From contig CANJQZ010000017.1 in assembly GCA_947476515.1 (NCBI GenBank), positions 1-16,357 of the forward strand: a DNA stretch of 16,357 nt. Direction: 5' to 3'. The notes under the pieces were generated by a model. The model did no database searches, was not told the DNA's origin, and was given only the letters and a program-made list of their open reading frames with translations. Positions within the stretch are counted from its first letter, which is position 1, and every line of letters starts with the position of its first letter. This DNA comes from Flavobacteriales bacterium. Its GTDB lineage: Bacteria > Bacteroidota > Bacteroidia > Flavobacteriales_D > Crocinitomicaceae. A program made the translations under genes and the position numbers. Below are positions 1 through 6,154 of the stretch, piece by piece.

Positions 1-38
1 AGGAAAAAGAAGAAAAATGAAATGGAGTAAGCTTTCAT
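1..38 (-). CDS. Possible N-terminus of a membrane or secreted protein (partial, runs off left edge)
   Basis: On the minus strand an ATG at 38-36 opens a frame that stays open to the window edge and reads MKAYSISFFFFF. This is a short charged start followed by a hydrophobic run, as in a signal peptide or first membrane helix. It would lie 67 bases downstream of the lnt stop on the same strand. Only 12 codons are visible. On the opposite strand another frame is also open from base 2 to a stop at 107-109, and a third ends with TAA at 28-30, so the tail of a convergent plus-strand gene is an alternative. No family can be assigned. Confidence 0.3.
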   Translation of the reverse strand, partial: MKAYSISFFFFF

Positions 39-105
39 TTAATAAAGCTAATGCTTATTATCCTAATATTAAAATTATGTTACCGAACTTATATAACAAG
101 CATTG

Positions 106-1713
106 TTAAGAAGCTTTTTTGAATCTAATAAAGATCGAAAATATTAGGAGTAATAAACTTAGGCACATACCTATTACCCCTAGATAATCCCCCCATTTTA
201 CATAAAAAGTAGTATTATTTTTTAATGGAACTGAAGTGGAAAAAACGGCTTCTTCCCAATAATTAGTTTGTTTAATGGTGTTGCCATAATCATCAATTAC
301 GCCACTAGACCCAGTATTGGCTGAGCGCACCACCCAACGCCTGTTTTCAATGGCTCGAAGTCGAGCAAAACTAAAATGTTGTTGGTATCCTGGGGTATCT
401 CCCCACCAACCATCATTGGTTAAAATACAAATTAGATTAGATCCTTTCCTTGTTTGAGCGGCAAGGTAAGCGCCATATATGGATTCGTAACAGACTACTG
501 GAGCTAAGCCGAATCCTTTGCCTTCAAAGTCTTTGTCTTGAAAAATACTTGCTTCAGATTCCACACCTAAGGTGCCTGAAGTACCACCGTTTTGAATGGC
601 TAGTGTTTCTAGGAAGGGAAAAATATTTGAAAATGGAATTTTTTCAACTCCAAGCACAAGTTTAGATTTATGAATAAACGCAGGTGTTTTTTTTAAAGAT
701 AAATAAAGTGATGCATTGTAACTTTCATAATAGCCTCCCTCAAATGGGATAGATGCTCGAGAGTTTTTAGTTCTAAAAATTTGGTAGGTGGAAGCCCCGA
801 TGAGTAATCTTAATCGCTCATTTCCTTTGAATAAATTTTTCCCTAATATTTGGTAGTAAGGAGTGATACTTTCTTTTTCATTGAAGTTTTCGCTCAAGGC
901 TGTTTCTGGACCTAAGACCAAATCGGTAAGTGAATCAATTTTTTGTGCTGCTAAATGAATGAATTTTAAAGTTTGTGCTTCACTTGAGTTTTCAATAAAT
1001 TTTTCTTTGTAAGGATCAATATTGGGTTGAACAACTACAACATTTAGATTTTTATTTACCACAGTGGTCCTCGTATCAATAAGAAGTAGAAAAGAAATAA
1101 TTATTGGAGTTATTAAAACACAAACAAGTGTAATTATTGATTTCTTTATGGGACTTTTTTGCACTAATTGCTGGAGCAATTGATAACTTAATATGTTGAC
1201 TGCAATAATCCAAACAGTTCCCCCTAATGCACCGGTGTATTCATACCATTGAATCCAATGGGTGCGAATGGAAAAGAAATTCCCAAAATTCAACCAAGGA
1301 TGTGATAGTTCCCAATTCAAATGCAGGTATTCAAAACTCAACCAAATGGGGATTAGACTCCATAGGGATAGGAAGCGTTCTGTCTTTTTGTAAATAATGT
1401 GGAACAAAGTGTAAAAGATCGCCATCAATAAGGAGTTGAAAACAAACGCCATGAGCGCCCCATTGACATCCGCATTCCAAATCCACCAGGTGGTTCCTAT
1501 ATTGAAGATTAAAAAAGTTAAGTAGGCATGTGGAAATACTGCAATACCTTTGGCGCCTTTTGAAATAAGAGAACCTTGAACAAAGAATAAGGGAACAAGG
1601 GCAATAAATACAAGGGGACTTAAACTTCCAGTGTAAGGAAAAGCAAGCGTAAGTAGGTAACCACTCAAGCAGGAGAGTAGGTAGCGCTGCGTTCGTTGAA
1701 TCCCTTTATTCAT
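106..1713 (-). CDS. lnt: Apolipoprotein N-acyltransferase
   Basis: Lnt transfers an acyl chain from phospholipid to the N-terminal diacylglyceryl-cysteine of apolipoproteins in the inner membrane, the last step of lipoprotein maturation. The protein has 535 residues, near the usual 500-550. The N-terminal half is hydrophobic, with segments around residues 12-45, 62-75, 86-108, 115-128, 163-182 and 194-212. A nitrilase-type carbon-nitrogen hydrolase domain follows (about 223-500), then a C-terminal helix at about 508-529. The family's Glu-Lys-Cys triad can be placed at E270 (LGPETALSEN), K349 (IHKSKLVLGVE) and C408 (APVVCYESIYG); LTNDGWWGDTPG and RAIENRRW are further family motifs. The ATG at 1713-1711 directly precedes the first hydrophobic stretch. 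The gene follows the rpmA terminator by about 20 bases; I see no convincing promoter of its own in that gap, so read-through or an unrecognised promoter is needed. Family assignment is secure. Confidence 0.96.
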   Translation of the reverse strand: MNKGIQRTQRYLLSCLSGYLLTLAFPYTGSLSPLVFIALVPLFFVQGSLISKGAKGIAVFPHAYLTFLIFNIGTTWWIWNADVNGALMAFVFNSLLMAIFYTLFHIIYKKTERFLSLWSLIPIWLSFEYLHLNWELSHPWLNFGNFFSIRTHWIQWYEYTGALGGTVWIIAVNILSYQLLQQLVQKSPIKKSIITLVCVLITPIIISFLLLIDTRTTVVNKNLNVVVVQPNIDPYKEKFIENSSEAQTLKFIHLAAQKIDSLTDLVLGPETALSENFNEKESITPYYQILGKNLFKGNERLRLLIGASTYQIFRTKNSRASIPFEGGYYESYNASLYLSLKKTPAFIHKSKLVLGVEKIPFSNIFPFLETLAIQNGGTSGTLGVESEASIFQDKDFEGKGFGLAPVVCYESIYGAYLAAQTRKGSNLICILTNDGWWGDTPGYQQHFSFARLRAIENRRWVVRSANTGSSGVIDDYGNTIKQTNYWEEAVFSTSVPLKNNTTFYVKWGDYLGVIGMCLSLLLLIFSIFIRFKKAS

Positions 1714-1734
1714 GCTTAAAAGTAATAATTAATC

Positions 1735-1768
1735 AAAAAAAAAGGGTCAACAATGTCGACCCTTTTTT
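1735..1768 (-). terminator. Rho-independent terminator of rplU-rpmA
   Basis: Read on the minus strand, A-rich sequence leads into GGGTCGAC, a 3-base loop ATT, then GTTGACCC and nine T residues. As RNA this forms an 8-bp stem with one G-U pair, extendable by the flanking A and T runs, followed by a U tract. It lies 16 bases past the rpmA stop codon. On the plus strand the G-U position becomes an A-C mismatch, so the structure favours termination of minus-strand transcription. No plus-strand gene converges here. Confidence 0.85.
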
Positions 1769-1783
1769 AAAAGTTTTGAAAAC

Positions 1784-2056
1784 TTATGCAGTAGCAGTTT
1801 CTGGAAAAGGAACAATAGATACAAAAGATCTGTTGTCTTTTTTCTTGCGAAACTCAACTAATCCATCCGTTAAAGCAAATAAAGTATGGTCTTTTCCAAT
1901 TCCAACATTATTTCCTGGATGATGGTTAGTACCGCGTTGACGAACAATAATGTTCCCTGCGATTGCTGCTTGTCCACCAAATATTTTTACACCTAGGCGC
2001 TTGCTATGTGACTCGCGACCGTTTTTCGAACTACCTGCTCCTTTTTTGTGTGCCAT
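1784..2056 (-). CDS. rpmA: 50S ribosomal protein L27
   Basis: L27 is a large-subunit protein whose N-terminus reaches towards the peptidyl transferase centre. The 90-residue protein begins MAHKKGAGSSKNGRESHSKRLGVK, the conserved L27 N-terminus, so there is no cleaved leader of the kind seen in Firmicutes. It continues with the conserved GNIIVRQRGTNHHPGNNVGIGKDHTLFAL stretch (split here as residues 34-62) and ends in a variable tail. It lies 38 bases downstream of rplU on the same strand, the near-universal L21-L27 pairing, and is followed by an intrinsic terminator. The start is fixed by the conserved MAHKK. Confidence 0.98.
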   Translation of the reverse strand: MAHKKGAGSSKNGRESHSKRLGVKIFGGQAAIAGNIIVRQRGTNHHPGNNVGIGKDHTLFALTDGLVEFRKKKDNRSFVSIVPFPETATA

Positions 2057-2071
2057 TTTACTATTTTTTAG

Positions 2072-2085
2072 TTTCCCGGAGGAAA
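2072..2085 (-). other. Small hairpin in the rplU-rpmA spacer
   Basis: On the minus strand the sequence TTTCCTCCGGGAAA forms a 5-bp stem (TTTCC/GGAAA) with the loop TCCG. It sits 16 bases before the rpmA start codon and places a CCTCC motif, identical to the anti-Shine-Dalgarno core of 16S rRNA, in the leader of rpmA. There is no U tract, so it is not a terminator. Any role is inference; chance is quite possible at this size. Confidence 0.3.
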
Positions 2086-2094
2086 TATTTTAAA

Positions 2095-2406
2095 CTAAGC
2101 CTTAATATTTGTAATTTGAATAGAAGTGAATTGCTGACGGTGGCCATTTTTCTTCTTATATCCTTTTCTTCGTTTCTTTTTGAAAACGATTACTTTATCA
2201 CCTTTAATGTGATCAATTACTGTTGCGGTTACTTTTGCACCGTCTATAGCTGGGGCGCCAAGAGTAATTTTTCCATCGTTGTCAATTAACATCACACGAT
2301 CAAATTCTATTTTTGATCCTGCTTCTGCCGCTAAACGATGAACAAAAACTTTTTGGTCTTTTTGCACTTTAAATTGCTGCCCTGCTATCTCTACTATTGC
2401 GTACAT
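2095..2406 (-). CDS. rplU: 50S ribosomal protein L21
   Basis: L21 binds 23S rRNA in the large ribosomal subunit. The 103-residue protein is of normal family length. It begins MYAIVEIAGQQFKVQKDQKVFVHRL, typical of L21 (Y-A-I-V-x-x-G-x-Q-x-K-V). It has the central VMLIDNDGKITLGAPAIDGAKVTATVIDH section and the basic KVIVFKKKRRKGYKKKNGHRQ segment (about residues 71-91) that contacts rRNA, ending QFTSIQITNIKA. It is the first gene of a two-gene operon with rpmA. A Bacteroidota-type promoter lies about 40 bases upstream, giving a leader of roughly 35 bases, too short for an obvious structured autoregulatory leader. Confidence 0.98.
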   Translation of the reverse strand: MYAIVEIAGQQFKVQKDQKVFVHRLAAEAGSKIEFDRVMLIDNDGKITLGAPAIDGAKVTATVIDHIKGDKVIVFKKKRRKGYKKKNGHRQQFTSIQITNIKA

Positions 2407-2447
2407 TTAGCTAATTTTTTAAGTTTATTATTCTGTTTTAAGGACGG

Positions 2448-2478
2448 CAAAGATACTGTTTAATTCGTTATTCGCAAA
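2448..2478 (-). promoter_or_regulatory. Bacteroidota-type promoter of rplU-rpmA
   Basis: On the minus strand TTTG (2478-2475) is followed after exactly 19 bases by TATCTTTG (2455-2448). This matches the known Bacteroidota primary sigma factor pattern (TTTG or TTG near -33, TAnnTTTG near -7). The predicted start of transcription is near 2441, some 35 bases before the rplU ATG. It is the best promoter match in the window. Confidence 0.75.
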
Positions 2479-2548
2479 TAATATGATGGATTTATTTTTA
2501 CTGAATGTCAATCTTAAAAGTGCTGAATAGTCATTTTGAATTTCACCC

Positions 2549-2580
2549 TTGCTTTTCAAAGCTTATTTCTCTTACATTTA
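2549..2580 (+). promoter_or_regulatory. Weak candidate promoter of the type IX secreted protein gene
   Basis: TTG at 2549-2551 is followed after 21 bases by TACATTTA (2573-2580), one base away from TAnnTTTG. It would start transcription within about 7 bases of the ATG at 2594. The spacing is plausible but the -7 element lacks the final G, so this is a tentative call. Confidence 0.25.
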
Positions 2581-2593
2581 TAAAAAATTAAGC

Positions 2594-4540
2594 ATGAAAT
2601 TATTTTTTTCTTTCTTACTTATTTTCAGTGTTTCTAGCACGGTTTTCTCTCAAACTCCAGCCTTTGATAATGCTGTATTAACACAAGCTTCCATTAATGC
2701 AATAGATACCAGTATAACTATAAAGTGGGCTGCAAATCAAGATGCAATGCAATATAATATTTATAGAAAAATATATGGAACAAATGGATGGGGCGCGCCA
2801 ATTGCAAGTTTAGCATCTTCTGCTTTGTCTTTTACAGATAGTTTGGTGCTGCCACATCAATTATATGAATATAAAATCATGCGAATTGCGAATACTGTTA
2901 ATGGTTATGGATATTTAGTTTCTGGAATAAATACGCAGTTAAACTATAATAAAGGAAAATTAATTCTTGTGATTGATGACTATTTTATCCCTAATCTACA
3001 AGCTGAGATAGATCAATTAATAATTGATTTGGAAGCTGATGGTTGGTTCGTGCAACAACAATTAGTCAATAGAAATGACAATGTAACTCAAGTCAAATCT
3101 TTGATTCAATCCATGTATTCCAACGACCCTCTTGAAACTAAAACCATATTTTTGTTGGGTCATGTACCTGTTCCATATTCAGGAGATCTCAATCCGGATG
3201 GACATCCCGATCATTTAGGAGCTTGGCCCGCAGATGTATTTTATGCTGATATGGATGGTATTTGGACGGATAATAGTGTAAATGATTTTTCGGCCTCTGA
3301 TCCTAGAAATCAAAATATTCCAAATGATGGAAAAATGGATCAATCTGTTCTGCCTTCTGATCTCGAATTAGAAATTTCTCGCGTTGATTTTTATATGCTT
3401 CCTACTTTTGCAGAAACTGAATCTCAATTGATGATTTCTTACTTAAATAAACTCCATGATTTTAAAACACGCCAATATATTCCTCAAGATAGCGCGGTTG
3501 TGGAAGATAATTTTGGCGGAATGGCAGAAGGTTTCTCAGGTGCTGCGTTAGCTGGATTATCCCCTCTTGTTGGGATAAATGAGGTTAAAATTGCTGATTA
3601 TACAAGTACTTTGTTGGCTAATGATTTTTTGTGGGCTTATGGTGCTGGAGGTGGATGGTATTCTGGTGCGTCTGGAATTGCAAGTACAAGTGATTTTGCA
3701 ACAAATAATTACAAAAGTACTTTCTCAATGCTTTTTGGAAGCTATTTTGGCGATTGGGATGCAACGGATAATTTCATGCGAGCAAGTTTGGCCTCTGGAA
3801 AAACACTTACTTGTTCCTGGTCTGGTAGACCCTATATCTATTACCATCAATTGTCCATGGGAAATCATTTAGGACAAAGTATTAAAGCTGCTCAAAATAA
3901 TATTTCCGCTTATTTTTCTTCAACGCTCAATACCTTTACAAGATGGATACATATTGCTCAATTAGGCGATCCGAGTTTAAGAATAAAGTACATTGCTCCT
4001 CCGACCAACTTAGTGGGAACAACCAATTCATCTGGGACCATTGATTTAAGTTGGCTGCCATCGAGCGAAACGGTTTTGGGCTATAATGTATACCGGCGTC
4101 TACCCAATGTTTTTTCATGGGAATTATTGAATTCAAATATTATTAGTGGCACTACTTATACGGATAATAGTATTGTAAATGGTGGCAATTATCTTTATAT
4201 GGTTAGGGCAACTGATACTTTGACTTCCGCTAGTGGTAGCTATTATAATTTAAGTCTTGGAGCTTTTGGAAGTGGAAATGCAACTGCTTCTAATGTAGAT
4301 TTATTACTTCTTCAAAATGTACGATTGGCCCCTAATCCAGCGCTAGATTTTACAACGCTAATGGTGCATGAATCAAGTATAGGTAAAAATTACAAAGTCC
4401 TAAACTTATTTGGGAATCAAATCGCTTCCGGAGTTCTTAAAGATAAAATCAATAAAATTAACATAGATTTTTTTCCTTCTGGAATTTATTTAATTCAAAT
4501 TGAAGGTTTTTCGAGCACTCTTAAATTAATTAAAAATTAA
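2594..4540 (+). CDS. Type IX-secreted protein with gingipain (C25)-like domain, probably non-catalytic
   Basis: Predicted exported protein of 648 residues. Starting at ATG 2594 gives a clean signal peptide (residues 1-19 or 20, ending VFSQ), whereas an upstream in-frame TTG at 2549 would add 15 residues before it. Layout: fibronectin III-like domain (about 25-115); an alpha/beta region (about 120-465); a second fibronectin III-like domain (about 468-558); and a type A Por/T9SS sorting tail (about 575-648) with RLAPNP, LNLFGNQI and FPSGIYLIQI. The alpha/beta region resembles peptidase C25: KLILVIDDYF, TIFLLGHVPVPYSG, ADVFYADMDGIW, LEISRVDFYMLPTF and the closing LGDPSLRI. Where the family has GHG and a catalytic Cys, this protein has YGAGGGW (349-355) and FGSYFGDWD (381-389), and the only cysteine of the mature protein is C407. 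I infer a surface or secreted non-peptidase role; the C25 link is moderate. The gene stands alone and converges on the permease gene 9 bases away. Confidence 0.9.
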   Translation: MKLFFSFLLIFSVSSTVFSQTPAFDNAVLTQASINAIDTSITIKWAANQDAMQYNIYRKIYGTNGWGAPIASLASSALSFTDSLVLPHQLYEYKIMRIANTVNGYGYLVSGINTQLNYNKGKLILVIDDYFIPNLQAEIDQLIIDLEADGWFVQQQLVNRNDNVTQVKSLIQSMYSNDPLETKTIFLLGHVPVPYSGDLNPDGHPDHLGAWPADVFYADMDGIWTDNSVNDFSASDPRNQNIPNDGKMDQSVLPSDLELEISRVDFYMLPTFAETESQLMISYLNKLHDFKTRQYIPQDSAVVEDNFGGMAEGFSGAALAGLSPLVGINEVKIADYTSTLLANDFLWAYGAGGGWYSGASGIASTSDFATNNYKSTFSMLFGSYFGDWDATDNFMRASLASGKTLTCSWSGRPYIYYHQLSMGNHLGQSIKAAQNNISAYFSSTLNTFTRWIHIAQLGDPSLRIKYIAPPTNLVGTTNSSGTIDLSWLPSSETVLGYNVYRRLPNVFSWELLNSNIISGTTYTDNSIVNGGNYLYMVRATDTLTSASGSYYNLSLGAFGSGNATASNVDLLLLQNVRLAPNPALDFTTLMVHESSIGKNYKVLNLFGNQIASGVLKDKINKINIDFFPSGIYLIQIEGFSSTLKLIKN

Positions 4541-4549
4541 AGAATTGGT

Positions 4550-5482
4550 CTAGGATCCAGCTTTAGAATCTATACCTCTTTTTACAAATTTATCACCATG
4601 GTGAATTAATAGAACGCCAATCAAAACAATTATCATGGCAAATATTTGATTACTAGTAATTTTTTCCTTCATCAAGAATCCGATAATTACAGCTACAATT
4701 GGAATGAAGTAAGTAACACTACTCGCGAAAAGTGCTGAGGAAATTTTTATAATCCCATTAAATAAAAATACCGCCATTGCTGTACCAATAACAGCGAGAA
4801 TGGTAATAAAAATTAAAGCATGCGATGCTTCATGATTGTACATTATTGTTTTTGGAGTGCCGAAATAGAAAAACCCAATAATGGATGGAATTAGTAAGGT
4901 GGTGAAGGAAAGCGATGTTGTCTCTATGGGCTTGAAGGCACTTAATTTATGCTTGATTAGATTTAAACTTAATCCATATAAAAAGGTGGCGCAGATCACG
5001 GCAAGAATTGGTTTGGATTCTCCACTAATCGTGGAGTTTTTCCCCCATAATATTAATAGAACTATACCAATCAGTCCTATCAATGATCCAATGATTTGAG
5101 CGTTACTGACTTTCACCCTGAAGATGAGTGTTCCGATGATCAAGGTAAAAACAGGCGTAAAACTGTTTAGCATTCCCGAAAGACCAGAAGAAATTCCGGT
5201 TTGCGCATAGGTGAATAAAAATGCTGGAAGTAAATTCCCACTTAATCCAACTACTAATAATACAGTAAAATCTTTTCTTACCATTAATTTTCGCACGGAC
5301 CGGATCGCAAAAGGTAATAATACTAATGACGCGATTAAAATTCTCAGAGTGGCTACTTGCGGTGCAGAGAAAATGGCGTCTCCGTTTTCATTGAACATTC
5401 CCTTTTTCATTAGAATGAAAGAACTCCCCCAAATTACTGCTAACAAGAGTAGCAAACCCCAACTTTTTAATTCTTTAATCAT
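4550..5482 (-). CDS. EamA/DMT family permease
   Basis: Predicted inner-membrane transporter of the drug/metabolite superfamily, 310 residues, the usual size for a ten-helix protein made of two EamA repeats (about residues 8-147 and 158-298). The N-terminal helix has the family signature LAVIWGSSFILMKKG; SAPQVATLRILIASLVLLPFA gives helix 2, and GISSGLSGMLNSFTPVFTLIIG and SSALFASSVTYFIPIVAVIIGFLMKEKIT are the paired helices typical of each repeat. The substrate cannot be told from sequence; members export amino acids, metabolites or toxins. It is transcribed divergently from mraZ. A TAAATTTG element lies only 5 bases before its ATG and a copy of the probable MraZ box lies about 45 bases upstream, so shared control with the dcw operon is conceivable. 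The ATG at 5482 is needed for the complete first helix. Confidence 0.93.
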   Translation of the reverse strand: MIKELKSWGLLLLLAVIWGSSFILMKKGMFNENGDAIFSAPQVATLRILIASLVLLPFAIRSVRKLMVRKDFTVLLVVGLSGNLLPAFLFTYAQTGISSGLSGMLNSFTPVFTLIIGTLIFRVKVSNAQIIGSLIGLIGIVLLILWGKNSTISGESKPILAVICATFLYGLSLNLIKHKLSAFKPIETTSLSFTTLLIPSIIGFFYFGTPKTIMYNHEASHALIFITILAVIGTAMAVFLFNGIIKISSALFASSVTYFIPIVAVIIGFLMKEKITSNQIFAMIIVLIGVLLIHHGDKFVKRGIDSKAGS

Positions 5483-5486
5483 TCGG

Positions 5487-5494
5487 CAAATTTA
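5487..5494 (-). promoter_or_regulatory. Candidate -7 element of the EamA permease gene
   Basis: The minus strand reads TAAATTTG, a full match to the Bacteroidota -7 pattern TAnnTTTG, ending 4 bases before the ATG of the permease gene. No clear TTG or TTTG is found 19-21 bases further upstream. If used, transcription would start at or within a few bases of the start codon, giving a leaderless or nearly leaderless message. An 8-base match in AT-rich DNA is weak evidence alone. Confidence 0.35.
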
Positions 5495-5526
5495 AGTATT
5501 CATAACTTGTTAATAATGAAAATTAG

Positions 5527-5542
5527 TACCACTTTTTACCAC
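5527..5542 (-). promoter_or_regulatory. Probable MraZ box, copy 1 (inverted)
   Basis: Read on the minus strand this is GTGGTAAAAAGTGGTA, an exact 16-base inverted copy of the element at 5649-5664. Within it TGGTA occurs twice with a 10-bp period, so both half-sites lie on one face of the helix. MraZ proteins are known to bind tandem short repeats with about 10-bp period (TGGG-type in Escherichia coli, AAAGTG-type in Mycoplasma). This copy faces the EamA permease gene, 45 bases before its start codon. Its role there is inferred. Confidence 0.6.
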
Positions 5543-5545
5543 ATT

Positions 5546-5569
5546 TATTGAAAGTATTGATTTTATTGA
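5546..5569 (+). repeat. Three TATTGA repeats at 9-bp period
   Basis: TATTGA occurs at 5546-5551, 5555-5560 and 5564-5569, each exactly 9 bases after the last, next to the inverted MraZ-like box and in the middle of the divergent intergenic region. It may be a binding site array, an AT-rich bendable segment or chance in low-complexity DNA. No known regulator is recognised. Confidence 0.4.
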
Positions 5570-5648
5570 TATTTATTTTTTTTATTCCCTAAAAAGTGAA
5601 ACCTTTGTGCTGTTAATACGCTATAAGTTATCAACAATTTATTAATCA

Positions 5649-5664
5649 GTGGTAAAAAGTGGTA
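5649..5664 (+). promoter_or_regulatory. Probable MraZ box, copy 2 (mraZ operator)
   Basis: GTGGTAAAAAGTGGTA, with TGGTA at 5650 and 5660 (10-bp period), ends 31 bases before the mraZ ATG. A near-consensus -7 element TATTTTTA lies at 5674-5681, so the box would overlap the -33/spacer region of the operon promoter, a position that suits autorepression by MraZ. An exact inverted copy lies at 5527-5542, with 106 bases between. A lone AAAAAGTG occurs between them at 5591-5598. Assignment to MraZ rests on position, repeat form and known family behaviour. Confidence 0.65.
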
Positions 5665-5695
5665 GAATTCCATTATTTTTACCCATTATTAAGCT

Positions 5696-6154
5696 ATGGC
5701 AGGATTAGTAGGCGAATTTGAAGTTAAACTGGACGAGAAAGGACGGTTTTTATTTCCTTCCGGACTTCGGAAGCAGTTGCCTGCTGTGTCTCAGCGAGAT
5801 TTTATGTTAAACAAAGGATTTGAAGATTGCTTAACCATTTACCCCCTTTCTGAATGGGAGAAAATTAGTGAGCGTTTGTCTAAAATGAATTTGTTCAAAC
5901 CAAAAAACCGCATGTTTTATCGTTTGTTCCATCAGGGAGCAAAAGCGGTTTCTTTAGACAATGCAGGAAGGGTATTGATCCCGACGGCGCATGTTGAAAG
6001 AACTGGTTTGGGTCAAGAACTTATGCTTATTGCATATAATGACCGCATAGAAATCTGGGACAAGTCCAAGTACTTCGAGATGATCGAAGTAAACATAGCG
6101 GATTTCGCCGATTTGGCGAATGAAGTAATGGGTGACTTGGACAATGGAGAATAA
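5696..6154 (+). CDS. mraZ: Transcriptional regulator MraZ
   Basis: MraZ is a DNA-binding protein of the AbrB/SpoVT fold that forms a ring-shaped oligomer and controls the dcw cluster it heads. The protein has 152 residues, normal for the family. It carries both duplicated motifs, DEKGRFLFPSGLRKQL (13-28) and LDNAGRVLIPTAHVERTGL (87-105), each with the D-x-x-G-R-x-x-(I/F)-P core; YRLFHQGAK and IEIWDKSKY are further conserved pieces. It is the first gene of the operon and is preceded by a probable MraZ box with two TGGTA half-sites. The ATG at 5696 starts MAGLVGEFEVKLDEKGR, the expected N-terminus. The 3' end overlaps the next gene by 11 bases, so translation is probably coupled. Confidence 0.97.
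   Translation: MAGLVGEFEVKLDEKGRFLFPSGLRKQLPAVSQRDFMLNKGFEDCLTIYPLSEWEKISERLSKMNLFKPKNRMFYRLFHQGAKAVSLDNAGRVLIPTAHVERTGLGQELMLIAYNDRIEIWDKSKYFEMIEVNIADFADLANEVMGDLDNGE

Noticed and set aside
94..108. Perfect 6-bp hairpin TAACAA-GCA-TTGTTA over the lnt stop codon
   Set aside because: The stem is short and AT-rich and has no U tract on either side, so it does not qualify as a terminator.
450..665. Open frames antisense to lnt and, elsewhere, antisense to or overlapping other genes (for example 1963-2289, 6027-6257, 7550-7837)
   Set aside because: They shadow strongly conserved genes, lack recognisable domains and do not fit the operon layout.
2549..2593. TTG start 15 codons upstream for the type IX secreted protein
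   Set aside because: The ATG at 2594 begins a well-formed signal peptide; the extension would bury it behind 15 residues.
2792..2799. GGCGCGCC 8-mers at 2792 and 8656 in an AT-rich window
   Set aside because: Both lie inside coding sequence where they encode ordinary residues (GAP); two copies do not amount to a motif.
4541..4590. Possible bidirectional terminator between the convergent secreted-protein and permease genes
   Set aside because: Only imperfect pairing (GGTCTAGGAT with ATCTATACC) is present, inside permease codons and without a T tract.
5628..5636. TTATCAACA resembling a DnaA box in the mraZ upstream region
   Set aside because: It deviates from TTATNCACA at a conserved position, is single, and nothing else at the locus suggests a replication origin.
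6132..6143. Upstream GTG start for rsmH adding MTWT
   Set aside because: The ATG at 6144 gives the usual MxxxxHIPVML-type N-terminus; the GTG adds residues not expected in the family.
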